Assembly (NCBI GenBank): GCA_905236145.1 | Contig: CAJOOE010000062.1 | Coordinates: 1 to 8,312 of the forward strand | DNA from: an uncultured Selenomonadaceae bacterium | GTDB taxonomy: Bacteria; Bacillota; Negativicutes; Selenomonadales; Selenomonadaceae | Reading direction: 5' to 3' | Length of the DNA stretch: 8,312 nt | Shown: in pieces, positions 1 through 7,001 of the stretch | Layout: each line of letters starts with the position of its first letter | Numbering within the stretch: the stretch's first letter is position 1 | The notes under the pieces: model-generated | What the model saw: only the letters and a program-made list of their open reading frames with translations | Told to the model about the DNA's origin: nothing | Databases searched by the model: none | Position numbers and translations under genes: made by a program

Positions 1-1062
1 GACTTGAACGCTGCCGAATTTTGAAATTTTTCCCAAATCATTTCTGCCCAAATCGACAAGCATATTATGTTCGGCAAGTTCTTTTTCGTCCGCCAAAAGT
101 TCTTTCTCAAGTTTCAAATCTTCATCAAAAGTTTTTCCGCGAGGTCGGGTTCCGGCAAGCGGAAAGGTATGCAAGATCCCGTTTTCAAGTTTAACCAAAG
201 TTTCCGGACTTGCCCCCGCGACTTCCATATCCGTTCCGGAAAAATAGAACATATACGGCGAAGGGTTTACGGTTCGCAAAACACGATAAACATTCAACAA
301 ACTTCCTTCAAACGGCGCGGAAAGTCTGTTTGAAAGTACAATCTGAAAAATATCTCCTTCGCGAATATAATTTTTTGCCTTCTCTACCATACGACAATAA
401 TTTTCTTTGTCAAAGAGCGGCGTTACTTCGCCAAGCAATTTACTCTCCGGCTCGACTTTCTTTGTACCTTTCAAAATCAGTTCGCGAATTTTTTTCAATT
501 CTTCGACGGTGTTTTTATAATTTTCTTCAAGATTATCCGTCGGCATATTCGCGATCAAAACAATCTTTTGCCGCAAATTGTCAAACGCAATGACTTTATC
601 GAACAGCATTAAGTCAACATCTTGAAAATTTTCCGTGTCGTCAACATTATTTTTCAGTTTCGGCTCGGCATAGCAAATATAATCGTAAGCAAAATAGCCG
701 ACAAGACCGCCCGTGAAAGTCGGCAAATAATCAAATCGCGGACTTTTATAATTTTTCAAAATTTCGCGAATGTGTTCTGAAGGATTGTCCGTAAAAAATT
801 CTTCGGAGCCTGTTTTCATCTTGCCGTTTATGCAAGTAATGCAAAGTTTCGGATCAAAGCCCAGAAATGTATAACGTCCCCACTTGTCTTTTTCGGCGAC
901 AGATTCAAGCAGGTAACAGTGTGCGGAAACATTTTTTAAAATCCTCAACACTTCGATCGGCGTTTTGATGTCGGAAAAAAGTTCCGTACTCAGCGGAATT
1001 ACTTTGTAAATCCCTTCGTCGGCAATTTTTTTTACTTCCTCAAAAGTCGGTTTTATAACCAT
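1..1062 (-). CDS. trpE: Anthranilate synthase component I, TrpE (3' end outside window)
   Basis: Converts chorismate to anthranilate, together with the glutamine amidotransferase TrpG, as the committed step of cytoplasmic tryptophan synthesis. The first 354 codons are present of a family length near 500. Visible chorismate-binding-enzyme motifs, in order: LLES (51-54) and NPSPYMFY (266-273), which form the tryptophan feedback pocket in known TrpE proteins; GASPE (283-287); PLAGTRPRG (301-309); and the DEKELAEHNMLVDLGRND stretch (325-342). PLAGT and the feedback residues favour TrpE over PabB, where PIKGT is usual. The start is an ATG with a strong GGAGGG seven bases upstream. No stop lies in the window, so the C-terminal catalytic part and any downstream trp genes are unseen. 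It follows uvrB on the same strand with no clear terminator between, so partial co-transcription is possible. Feedback inhibition is expected from the motifs, not demonstrated. Confidence 0.93.
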   Translation of the reverse strand, partial: MVIKPTFEEVKKIADEGIYKVIPLSTELFSDIKTPIEVLRILKNVSAHCYLLESVAEKDKWGRYTFLGFDPKLCITCINGKMKTGSEEFFTDNPSEHIREILKNYKSPRFDYLPTFTGGLVGYFAYDYICYAEPKLKNNVDDTENFQDVDLMLFDKVIAFDNLRQKIVLIANMPTDNLEENYKNTVEELKKIRELILKGTKKVEPESKLLGEVTPLFDKENYCRMVEKAKNYIREGDIFQIVLSNRLSAPFEGSLLNVYRVLRTVNPSPYMFYFSGTDMEVAGASPETLVKLENGILHTFPLAGTRPRGKTFDEDLKLEKELLADEKELAEHNMLVDLGRNDLGKISKFGSVQV

Positions 1063-1115
1063 ATAGCGTCCCTCCAAAATAAAAGATTTTCGGTTGATAT
1101 TGGAAAGCCGTACAG

Positions 1116-1144
1116 AGTTTACCGGAATAGTCCGGCAGACGCAA
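1116..1144 (-). promoter_or_regulatory. Weak candidate sigma70 promoter for trpE
   Basis: On the minus strand TTGCGT (1144-1139) and TAAACT (1121-1116) are separated by 17 bp, about 47 nt of leader before the trpE ATG. Matches to consensus are only 3/6 and 4/6. The position in the uvrB-trpE gap is sensible, but transcription could also simply continue from uvrB. Confidence 0.3.
1120..1137 (-). repeat. Short inverted repeat in the trpE leader region (possible operator)
   Basis: A perfect 5-bp inverted repeat, CCGGA and TCCGG separated by 4 nt, extendable to 7 bp as RNA through one G-U and one A-U pair. It fills the spacer of the candidate trpE promoter and abuts its -10. No T-run follows, so it is not a terminator. 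It could be an operator or a chance feature; CCGG words are common in this DNA. Confidence 0.3.
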
Positions 1145-1179
1145 TTAAATTTCAAATTTTGTAACAGTGCCGCAAATTT

Positions 1180-3165
1180 TTACAAATTATCTTCAAGTTT
1201 TAAAATCAGGTCGCGAAGTTCCGCCGCCCGTTCAAATTCCAAAGCCTTTGATGCCTCCCGCATTTCTGCGGTCAAAGATTTTATCAAATTCTTTTTCTGC
1301 GTCGCGGTCAATTTTTTTATCATTTCGCTTGTCGATTTCGTCTTTGTCTTTTCGGATTTTTTCAGCGGCAATTCGATTAACGGAGAAATCGGCTTTTCGA
1401 TTGTTTTCGGCTTTATGTGATGTTTTTCGTTGTACTCCCGCTGAATTTTTCGCCGGCGTTCGGTTTCCTTCATCGCTCTTGCCATTGAGTCGGTAATTCT
1501 GTCGGCGTATAAAATTACTTTTCCGTGAACATTTCGTGCCGCCCTGCCGATTGTCTGGATCAGCGAAGTTTCGGAACGCAAAAAACCTTCCTTGTCCGCG
1601 TCCAAAATTGCAATCAATGAAACTTCCGGCATATCCAAGCCTTCACGCAAAAGATTTATTCCGACGAGAACATCAAATTTTCCGGCTCTCAAGTCATGAA
1701 TAATTTCGGCTCTTTCAATCGTCACAACGTCCGAATGTAAATATTTTACTTTTATTCCGGCGTTTGCAAGGTAGTCGGTCAATTCTTCCGCAAATTTTTT
1801 CGTAAGCGTCGTTATCAAAACTCTTTCGTTGACTTCCGTCCGTTTGTGAATTTCGGAAATTAAATCGTCAATCTGATTTTCGAGCGGACGGACTTCGACT
1901 TCCGGGTCAAGAAGTCCGGTCGGTCTTATAATCTGTTCCGCGACCTGCTGAGATTCTTCCAATTCATATTGAGCGGGCGTGGCGGAAACGCAGATTATCT
2001 GATAAATTTTTTCGTTGAACTCCTCAAAAGTCAGCGGGCGATTGTCCCTTGCACTCGGAAGTCTGAAACCGTTGTCGATTAACGTCCCCTTCCTTGACCG
2101 GTCTCCGGCGTACATTGCCCGGAGTTGCGGCAGTGTGACGTGTGATTCGTCAACGACCGTCAAAAATTTTTTCGGGAAATAGTCTATAAGCGTGTAAGGC
2201 GGTTCACCCGGTTTTCTTCCGGTCAAATGCCGCGAATAATTTTCTATTCCGGAACAATACCCCATTTCTTGAATCATTTCCAAATCAAAATTTGTCCGCT
2301 GTTCTATCCTCTGAGCCTCAATCAATTTTCCGTTTGCCGTGAAATAATCGACTTGTTCAAGCATTTCCGCCCGAATGGTTTTTTCCGCCCGCTCCATATC
2401 TTCAAGATCGGTGACGTAATGCGATGCCGGGAAAATAAAAATTTCGTCGCGTGTGCCGAGTGATTTTCCGGTCAAAATTTCAAATTCGGTTATCCTGTCC
2501 ACTTCGTCGCCGAAAAGCTCAATCCTCAAAGCCCGTCCGTTGTATCCCGCCGGCGTGACTTCGATAACGTCGCCGCGAACCCGGAATTTTCCACGCTCTA
2601 TTATAATGTCGTTTCTTTCGTAGCGAATCGCAACAAGCCGCTTTAAAATTTCGTCCCGCTCGATAATCATTCCGCGTGTCAAATGCAAAAGCATTTTTTG
2701 ATAATTTTCCGGAGAACCCAAGCCGTAAATACATGACACACTGGCAACGATTATAACGTCGTTTCTTTCAAAAAGACTGCAGGTGGCCGAATGTCGAAGT
2801 TGGTCTATTTCGTCGTTAATCGACGCATCTTTTTCAATGTAAGTATCGGTTGCCGGCAAATACGCCTCCGGCTGATAATAGTCGTAATAGCTGACAAAAT
2901 AGCCGACGTAGTTTTCGGGGAAGAAAGATTTAAATTCCGACGCAAGTTGAGCGGCAAGAGTTTTGTTGTGGGCAATTACCAAAGTCGGAAGTTGAACTTG
3001 CTCGATGACTTTTGCGACGGTGTAAGTCTTTCCGGTGCCGGTCGCTCCGAGTAAAACTTGAGAACTCATTCCGGCTTTAAAACCTTCCGCCAAATTTTCA
3101 ATCGCCTGCGGTTGATCTCCGGTCGGCGTGAAAGGTGCGTGAACTTTAAATTTTTTCTTCAGCAT
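1180..3165 (-). CDS. uvrB: UvrABC system protein B (excision nuclease helicase subunit)
   Basis: Damage-verifying subunit of nucleotide excision repair: it is loaded by UvrA, clamps DNA with its beta-hairpin and recruits UvrC for incision. The 661-residue product has the usual UvrB length. Visible features: the GDQPQAI start region (16-22), Walker A GATGTGKT (40-47), the beta-hairpin region rich in tyrosines, YYDYYQPEAYLP (93-104), the DEAD-type box VVDESH (337-342), a VSATP motif (393-397), helicase motif VI QTIGRAARN (537-545) and a C-terminal UVR motif (about 624-659, with FERAAELRD) that contacts UvrC. The frame stays open 54 codons upstream to 3327. The ATG at 3165 is chosen because UvrB homologues begin just before this conserved region and because a good promoter lies inside the extension. 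The nearest SD-like AAAGG is 15 nt from the ATG, unusually far. No LexA-like operator is visible upstream. Confidence 0.97.
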   Translation of the reverse strand: MLKKKFKVHAPFTPTGDQPQAIENLAEGFKAGMSSQVLLGATGTGKTYTVAKVIEQVQLPTLVIAHNKTLAAQLASEFKSFFPENYVGYFVSYYDYYQPEAYLPATDTYIEKDASINDEIDQLRHSATCSLFERNDVIIVASVSCIYGLGSPENYQKMLLHLTRGMIIERDEILKRLVAIRYERNDIIIERGKFRVRGDVIEVTPAGYNGRALRIELFGDEVDRITEFEILTGKSLGTRDEIFIFPASHYVTDLEDMERAEKTIRAEMLEQVDYFTANGKLIEAQRIEQRTNFDLEMIQEMGYCSGIENYSRHLTGRKPGEPPYTLIDYFPKKFLTVVDESHVTLPQLRAMYAGDRSRKGTLIDNGFRLPSARDNRPLTFEEFNEKIYQIICVSATPAQYELEESQQVAEQIIRPTGLLDPEVEVRPLENQIDDLISEIHKRTEVNERVLITTLTKKFAEELTDYLANAGIKVKYLHSDVVTIERAEIIHDLRAGKFDVLVGINLLREGLDMPEVSLIAILDADKEGFLRSETSLIQTIGRAARNVHGKVILYADRITDSMARAMKETERRRKIQREYNEKHHIKPKTIEKPISPLIELPLKKSEKTKTKSTSEMIKKLTATQKKNLIKSLTAEMREASKALEFERAAELRDLILKLEDNL

Positions 3166-3207
3166 TTTTCTTTTTATATTCCTTTCAAAATTTTTATTTC
3201 CGGACGG

Positions 3208-3236
3208 ATTATAATTCGCCGAAAAAATTTTGTCTA
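3208..3236 (-). promoter_or_regulatory. uvrB: Sigma70-type promoter for uvrB
   Basis: On the minus strand TAGACA (3236-3231, 5/6 to TTGACA) and a perfect TATAAT (3213-3208) are separated by exactly 17 bp. The predicted start near 3201 leaves a leader of about 36 nt before the ATG at 3165. Its position inside the alternative long reading frame supports the shorter UvrB start. Confidence 0.7.
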
Positions 3237-3277
3237 TCAAATGCAATACAAAATTATCAAAAAGCGGTAAAAAATCG

Positions 3278-3306
3278 GTGCAAGCCCGGCAAACTTCCGG
3301 TATAAT
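3278..3306 (+). promoter_or_regulatory. Candidate promoter for the GT41-like gene
   Basis: A perfect -10 TATAAT at 3301-3306 lies 41 nt before the ATG of the plus-strand glycosyltransferase gene. The -35 at 17 bp spacing is weak (GTGCAA, 3/6). Two CCGG words 11 bp apart sit just upstream of the -10, resembling the candidate trpE promoter. It is divergent from the uvrB promoter, with the two -10 boxes about 90 bp apart. Confidence 0.45.
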
Positions 3307-3347
3307 ACGGGAGAAAAATTTTTTCATTCTTTTGGCAGGTAGAGATT

Positions 3348-5153
3348 ATGGACGAAAAAATACGTCGGATTGCTTTGGCGGAAAAGTTTTTCGCGGACGG
3401 CGATCCTCGCGGAATGAGGGCAGTCGCACGGGAAGTTTTTGACATGAATCCGAAATCGGCGGAAGGACCGGCGATTATGGCTGAGGCGGCTCTGTATCTC
3501 GGAAACTTCGACGAGGCCGAAATGTTGGCTCATGACGCACTTTTACTCGAATCGAATAATCTTCGTGCCCGTCTGGTACTCGGAGGAATTGCGGCGGAAA
3601 AATTCGACTTGAAGGAAGAATTTTCAATCTTACGCAAGGTCATTGACGATTCAAGAAAAAATATTTACACGCTGAAAAATTCTCTGCTTGAAAGTCGCAG
3701 AAAAATTTTTGCCGTGAAAAAACCCGGCGAATCGGGAAAAGACGTTGCCAAAGAAAACGAAATTGAAATGCTTGTTTCCCTCAACAAAAAAATTCTCTGC
3801 AAGGCTCTTTGCTTTATATCAAACGGTCTTTATCTTGCCGGCGATCCTCAAGCCGCCGCCGATTCATTACGCGAGGCAAGCACCCTTACCGACAACGAAG
3901 AACGTGCGGCGGAACTTTATTCAAAGCATTTGTTTTTCAGAAATTATCGCGGAATGTCGCCCGGCGTGATGAAGGAAACCGCGAAAAAATACAATGATTT
4001 TTTTGCAAATACAATTCCCTTCAGCCACGCGAAACATAATTATTCGCCGAATAAAAAATTGAAAATCGGTTACATTTCGCCGGACTTCAGGCAACACGCC
4101 GTCGCAAATTTTGTACTTCCCCTGCTCAAAGATTTCGACACGGATAATTTTTCGGTAACATGCTACAATACCGGCAAGAGGGATTCGGTCACGGAGAAAT
4201 TGAAACGCAACCACGTTTCTTGGCGGGATTTGAACGGCAGAAATTTGAGGACGATAACCCGAATAATAAGCGAGGACAAACCGGATATTTTGGTAGATCT
4301 GTCCGGGCATACGCAAAATTCCTGTCTGCCGATTATGGCTTTCAAATTGGCACCGGTTCAAATTTCGGCAATAGGGTACACGGCGACGACCGGACTCAAC
4401 GCGACAGATTTTTTTATCTCCGACAAAGTTTGTCTGCCGGAGCCGGAACAATCGACCGGATTTACCGAAAAAATTTTGAGAACTCAAAATTGCTGTCTGT
4501 GTTATGCTCCGGGAGTAATTCGCGATATGCCGCCCGCCGGCGTTAAGGCTCCGGTTTTAAAAAACGGTTTCGTTACTTTCGGCTCTTTCAACAATTTTGC
4601 AAAAGTCAGCGACGACGTTTTATATGTTTGGCGGGCAATTTTGGACGAGTTGCCGGATGCCGTGCTTGTCATAAAAAATAAAATTTGCAGCATAGAGTCC
4701 GGGCGGGAAATTTTGCTGGAGCGACTGAAAAAGTTGAGTTTCCCGGTCGGCAGGGTCGAGATGCGTCCGTACAGTCCGGATTATTTGGAGCAGTACCGGG
4801 ATATTGACATTGCCCTTGATACCTTTCCTTACAACGGCGGACTGACAACTTGCGAGGCTCTTTATATGGGCGTACCGGTCATAGCTTTGCGGGGAAGGTC
4901 GCACGGTGCAAGACTTGCCGCCTCAATTTTGACTTCGGCGGACTTAAAAGAACTTATCGCTCAGAATCAAATGGAGTATGTGAAAAAGGCGGTTCAGGTC
5001 GGGAAGAAAAAAGAACTTATCGCCGGTTACCACGCCGGACTTCGCGAACACCTTTTGAAATCGGCTTTAATGGACAGTCGCGGATATATGAGCGAGTTGG
5101 AAAAGTGTTATCGCGAGGCGTGGAAAATTTTCTGCGAAAAATCGCCGGAATAA
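3348..5153 (+). CDS. TPR-containing GT41 family glycosyltransferase (SPINDLY / O-GlcNAc-transferase-like)
   Basis: Predicted cytoplasmic inverting glycosyltransferase of the O-GlcNAc transferase family, which in other organisms transfers GlcNAc or fucose to Ser/Thr of proteins. Donor and target here are unknown. Residues 1-70 and about 150-190 look like degenerate TPR helices (NFDEAEMLAHDALLLESNN; DPQAAADSLREAS), interrupted by a charged segment (about 100-145). The catalytic half starts with KLKIGYISPDFRQH (237-250), whose H250 aligns with the conserved OGT histidine. It continues with DILVDLSGHT (313-322), APVQISAIGYTATTGL (335-350), FGSFNNFAK (411-419), whose K419 matches the nucleotide-sugar-binding lysine, and DTFPYNGGLTT (491-501). 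No signal peptide or membrane segment is seen. The start has AGG eight bases upstream. It stands alone, diverging from uvrB and ending at a strong terminator, so context does not reveal the substrate. Flagellin or another surface protein is a guess from bacterial relatives. Confidence 0.88.
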   Translation: MDEKIRRIALAEKFFADGDPRGMRAVAREVFDMNPKSAEGPAIMAEAALYLGNFDEAEMLAHDALLLESNNLRARLVLGGIAAEKFDLKEEFSILRKVIDDSRKNIYTLKNSLLESRRKIFAVKKPGESGKDVAKENEIEMLVSLNKKILCKALCFISNGLYLAGDPQAAADSLREASTLTDNEERAAELYSKHLFFRNYRGMSPGVMKETAKKYNDFFANTIPFSHAKHNYSPNKKLKIGYISPDFRQHAVANFVLPLLKDFDTDNFSVTCYNTGKRDSVTEKLKRNHVSWRDLNGRNLRTITRIISEDKPDILVDLSGHTQNSCLPIMAFKLAPVQISAIGYTATTGLNATDFFISDKVCLPEPEQSTGFTEKILRTQNCCLCYAPGVIRDMPPAGVKAPVLKNGFVTFGSFNNFAKVSDDVLYVWRAILDELPDAVLVIKNKICSIESGREILLERLKKLSFPVGRVEMRPYSPDYLEQYRDIDIALDTFPYNGGLTTCEALYMGVPVIALRGRSHGARLAASILTSADLKELIAQNQMEYVKKAVQVGKKKELIAGYHAGLREHLLKSALMDSRGYMSELEKCYREAWKIFCEKSPE

Positions 5154-5157
5154 ATTG

Positions 5158-5207
5158 CAAACAAAAAAAGGGATTTGATGAAATGCATCTTCCCTTATTT
5201 TTGTTTG
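5158..5207. terminator. Two-way intrinsic terminator between convergent genes
   Basis: Arms beginning CAAACAAAAA and ending TTTTTGTTTG pair almost perfectly over about 16 bp with one bulged base. They include a core AAGGGA/TCCCTT, and inside the loop there is a further GATG/CATC stem. Each strand presents a stem flanked by A and T runs, so it can end transcription of the glycosyltransferase gene (stop at 5153) and of the flavodoxin gene (stop at 5229). Confidence 0.88.
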
Positions 5208-5228
5208 TGTGAACGCAGAATTTCAATT

Positions 5229-5849
5229 TCAAAATCCGATTTTATTCAGCCATGCGGAAATTTTTTCTTCGGCTTGTGCAGGTTCTTTTTGGGCGATACT
5301 TCCCTGCATTTCAAAGCCGGACAAAAGTTTCGCTCCGGGACAGGTCAAAGTTATATTCTGTTCGGTGCTTGAAAGTCCGCTGCCGCCGTGTGTGCAGAAA
5401 GGAATAATCGTCTTGCCTTTGAAGTTGTAACTCTCCAAAAAAGTATAAACCGGCATCGGCATATCTCCCCACCAAATCGGATAGCCGACGAAAATTGTGT
5501 CGTATTTATCGAAGTCGGCGACTTTTTCCGCGATTGCCGGACGAGCCTTTTGTGCTTTTTCCCGGCTTGCAACTTGAGTACATTCCTTGTAATCGAACGG
5601 ATAACTTTGCACCGGGCGAATTTCAAAAAGTGTGCCGCCGGTTTTTTCCGCAATAATTTCCGCAACTTTGGCGGTATTTCCTTTTGTCACCGTTCCGACA
5701 CCGTATTCTTGACCGGTCCGCGAAAAGTACGCAATCAAAATCTTCCCGCTCCCCGAAGATGCCGCACTTGCACTCCCGGAACCGGCAAACAGTCCGACGA
5801 CAAACAGCCCGACGACAAAGGCTGCCGACAAGGCAAAAAATTTTTTCAC
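5229..5849 (-). CDS. Exported flavodoxin (flavodoxin_4-like)
   Basis: Predicted FMN-binding electron carrier. Residues 1-29 form a Sec-type signal: KK at 2-3, a hydrophobic core (about 4-22) and an ASA-A cleavage site (27-30), with neither a twin arginine nor a lipobox cysteine. The mature domain starts KILIAYFSRTGQEYGVG (36-52). The phosphate-binding loop is S43-R-T-G, extended to KGNTAKVAEII (56-66). Then come the flavin-contact region VGYPIWWGDMP (121-131) and PFCTHGGSG (150-158), all typical of the family. The mature part has three cysteines (90, 152, 170). The start is GTG, preceded by a strong AGGAGG seven bases away. It is the last gene of the minus-strand cluster, 45 nt after the GT-C-like gene with no terminator between. 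Partners are unknown; an NADPH:quinone-reductase-type activity is an alternative. Confidence 0.85.
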   Translation of the reverse strand: MKKFFALSAAFVVGLFVVGLFAGSGSASAASSGSGKILIAYFSRTGQEYGVGTVTKGNTAKVAEIIAEKTGGTLFEIRPVQSYPFDYKECTQVASREKAQKARPAIAEKVADFDKYDTIFVGYPIWWGDMPMPVYTFLESYNFKGKTIIPFCTHGGSGLSSTEQNITLTCPGAKLLSGFEMQGSIAQKEPAQAEEKISAWLNKIGF

Positions 5850-5894
5850 AACAACCCCTCCTCAAAAAATTTTTTATACTTCTCAACCGGGATA

Positions 5895-6983
5895 TTACAA
5901 ACGAAATGCACTTTTTCCTTCAAGCAGTTTTTCCGAAATCAAATTTTTTATGTAAAAGCCGGTCGGAATCAAAAACGCGAGCCAAGACAAGCTGAAGTTG
6001 CGAATTTCTCCGGGAGCACAGAAAAACATAAACAGCGGAATATTTATCGCAAGTGCAATCTTGAAATGATTTTTCCAAGTATCTTCCAATTTATTCCAAG
6101 CACTTTTTACAATCCAAAACGCCATAAGCAAATGCAACCAGTACAGCCTTCCACCCAAAGGCATGCCGTAAGTCGTTTCGGTGAGGAAATAAAAATCGGG
6201 ACGGAAAAGATATTCCAGCTGGAAGAAAATTTGATTGTAAGTTGTGGAGCCGGGATTTTCGGCGTAAATCATTCTTGCGTAAAGATAACACGATCCCGCA
6301 ATCAAAAGTGCCGAAAGAATAATCCCGGAAGTTTTTTTGAAATCAAAGTGTTTTCCGAAAATCGGAAAGAGCATCGGCAAAAAGAAAAAAAACGATTCCT
6401 TGTTAAATTCGGCAAAGGGTGTCAAAATCAGCAAGCCGATATAATTTCCGTGAAGTGCGAATTTTGCGGCCGCGAAGAAAAAGACAAGTTCCGTCAAATC
6501 GTAATAGTATCCGCCGCCGCTCTCCAAGAGCGGAAACAGCAACATAAACAAAAAAGTTGTCAGCGTTCCGGAAACTTCATCTTGCAAAATTTCACACAGC
6601 AACGAACGAAGGACAAAATTTCCGACCAAGAAAAACAAAAAAATTACCAGCGAAAGTACATAAAAATCAAACTTGTGTTTCTCCGACGGCATATTTTCCC
6701 GGACGACCGGATAAATTTTGTCAAAGCCGAGTTTGTCGTCAAATTTTTTTGTCAATCTTTCTTTCGTTTCTTCCGACAGGGAATTTGTAATTTGCCGGGT
6801 CAAAGCCGGAACGAGTTGCCTGTAAACATAGGGACGCGGCTCCTCCTTCGCCTCAATCATAATATCGAAAGGATGATAAAAATTCACCGTAACCGACCAC
6901 TTCGCATAAAAGCCGCCGTAAGAAACGACGGACAACAAAAGCATGAGAAAAATTAAAAACACTTTCCGCATAATTTTTTCCAT
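5895..6983 (-). CDS. Polytopic membrane protein, probable GT-C-type glycosyltransferase
   Basis: A 362-residue integral membrane protein with an N-terminal membrane segment (about 7-25), a long presumably external first loop (about 27-105), and further hydrophobic segments at about 107-128, 138-154, 161-176, 180-190, 197-209, 218-236, 280-295, 307-322 and 330-345. The layout, a large first loop with acidic residues after TM1 and RPYVYRQLVPAL (50-61), then YYDLTELVFFF (160-170), a RETA-like NKES (194-197) and GEIRNF (325-330), resembles bacterial GT-C enzymes that use polyprenyl-phosphate sugars. I cannot assign a family with certainty. It begins 18 nt after the PAP2-like gene. ATG at 6983 has AAAGG 14 nt upstream; an internal ATG (residue 5) is a less likely start. 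Context suggests it transfers the pentose made by the two preceding enzymes; acceptor unknown. Confidence 0.6.
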   Translation of the reverse strand: MEKIMRKVFLIFLMLLLSVVSYGGFYAKWSVTVNFYHPFDIMIEAKEEPRPYVYRQLVPALTRQITNSLSEETKERLTKKFDDKLGFDKIYPVVRENMPSEKHKFDFYVLSLVIFLFFLVGNFVLRSLLCEILQDEVSGTLTTFLFMLLFPLLESGGGYYYDLTELVFFFAAAKFALHGNYIGLLILTPFAEFNKESFFFFLPMLFPIFGKHFDFKKTSGIILSALLIAGSCYLYARMIYAENPGSTTYNQIFFQLEYLFRPDFYFLTETTYGMPLGGRLYWLHLLMAFWIVKSAWNKLEDTWKNHFKIALAINIPLFMFFCAPGEIRNFSLSWLAFLIPTGFYIKNLISEKLLEGKSAFRL

Positions 6984-7001
6984 TCGTTTTTATCATTCCT
7001 T

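Noticed and set aside
1063..1179. T-box or leader-peptide attenuator before trpE
   Set aside because: The gap is too short for a T-box, lacks its conserved motif, has no tandem Trp codons and no terminator/antiterminator pair.
1141..1180. AT-rich AAATTTGAAATTT repeat after the uvrB stop as a terminator
   Set aside because: The stem would be pure A-U with almost no loop and no GC core, and no U-run follows.
1180..3327. Longer UvrB form starting at 3327 (54 extra residues)
   Set aside because: UvrB homologues begin close to the GDQPQAI region. A good promoter (3208-3236) lies within the extension, and the extra residues show no conserved character.
3166..3347. LexA/SOS operator before uvrB
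   Set aside because: No GAAC-N4-GTTC or CTG-N10-CAG-like site was found in the divergent region by eye.
3921..4487. 188-codon minus-strand frame inside the GT41 gene
   Set aside because: It is antisense and codon-aligned to conserved catalytic motifs of the plus-strand gene, with no domain and no clear ribosome site.
5388..6956. 522-codon plus-strand reading frame
   Set aside because: It lies codon-aligned opposite two well-supported minus-strand genes, is low in recognisable domains and rich in K, Q, N, R and F. It exists because TTA, CTA and TCA codons are rare in those genes.
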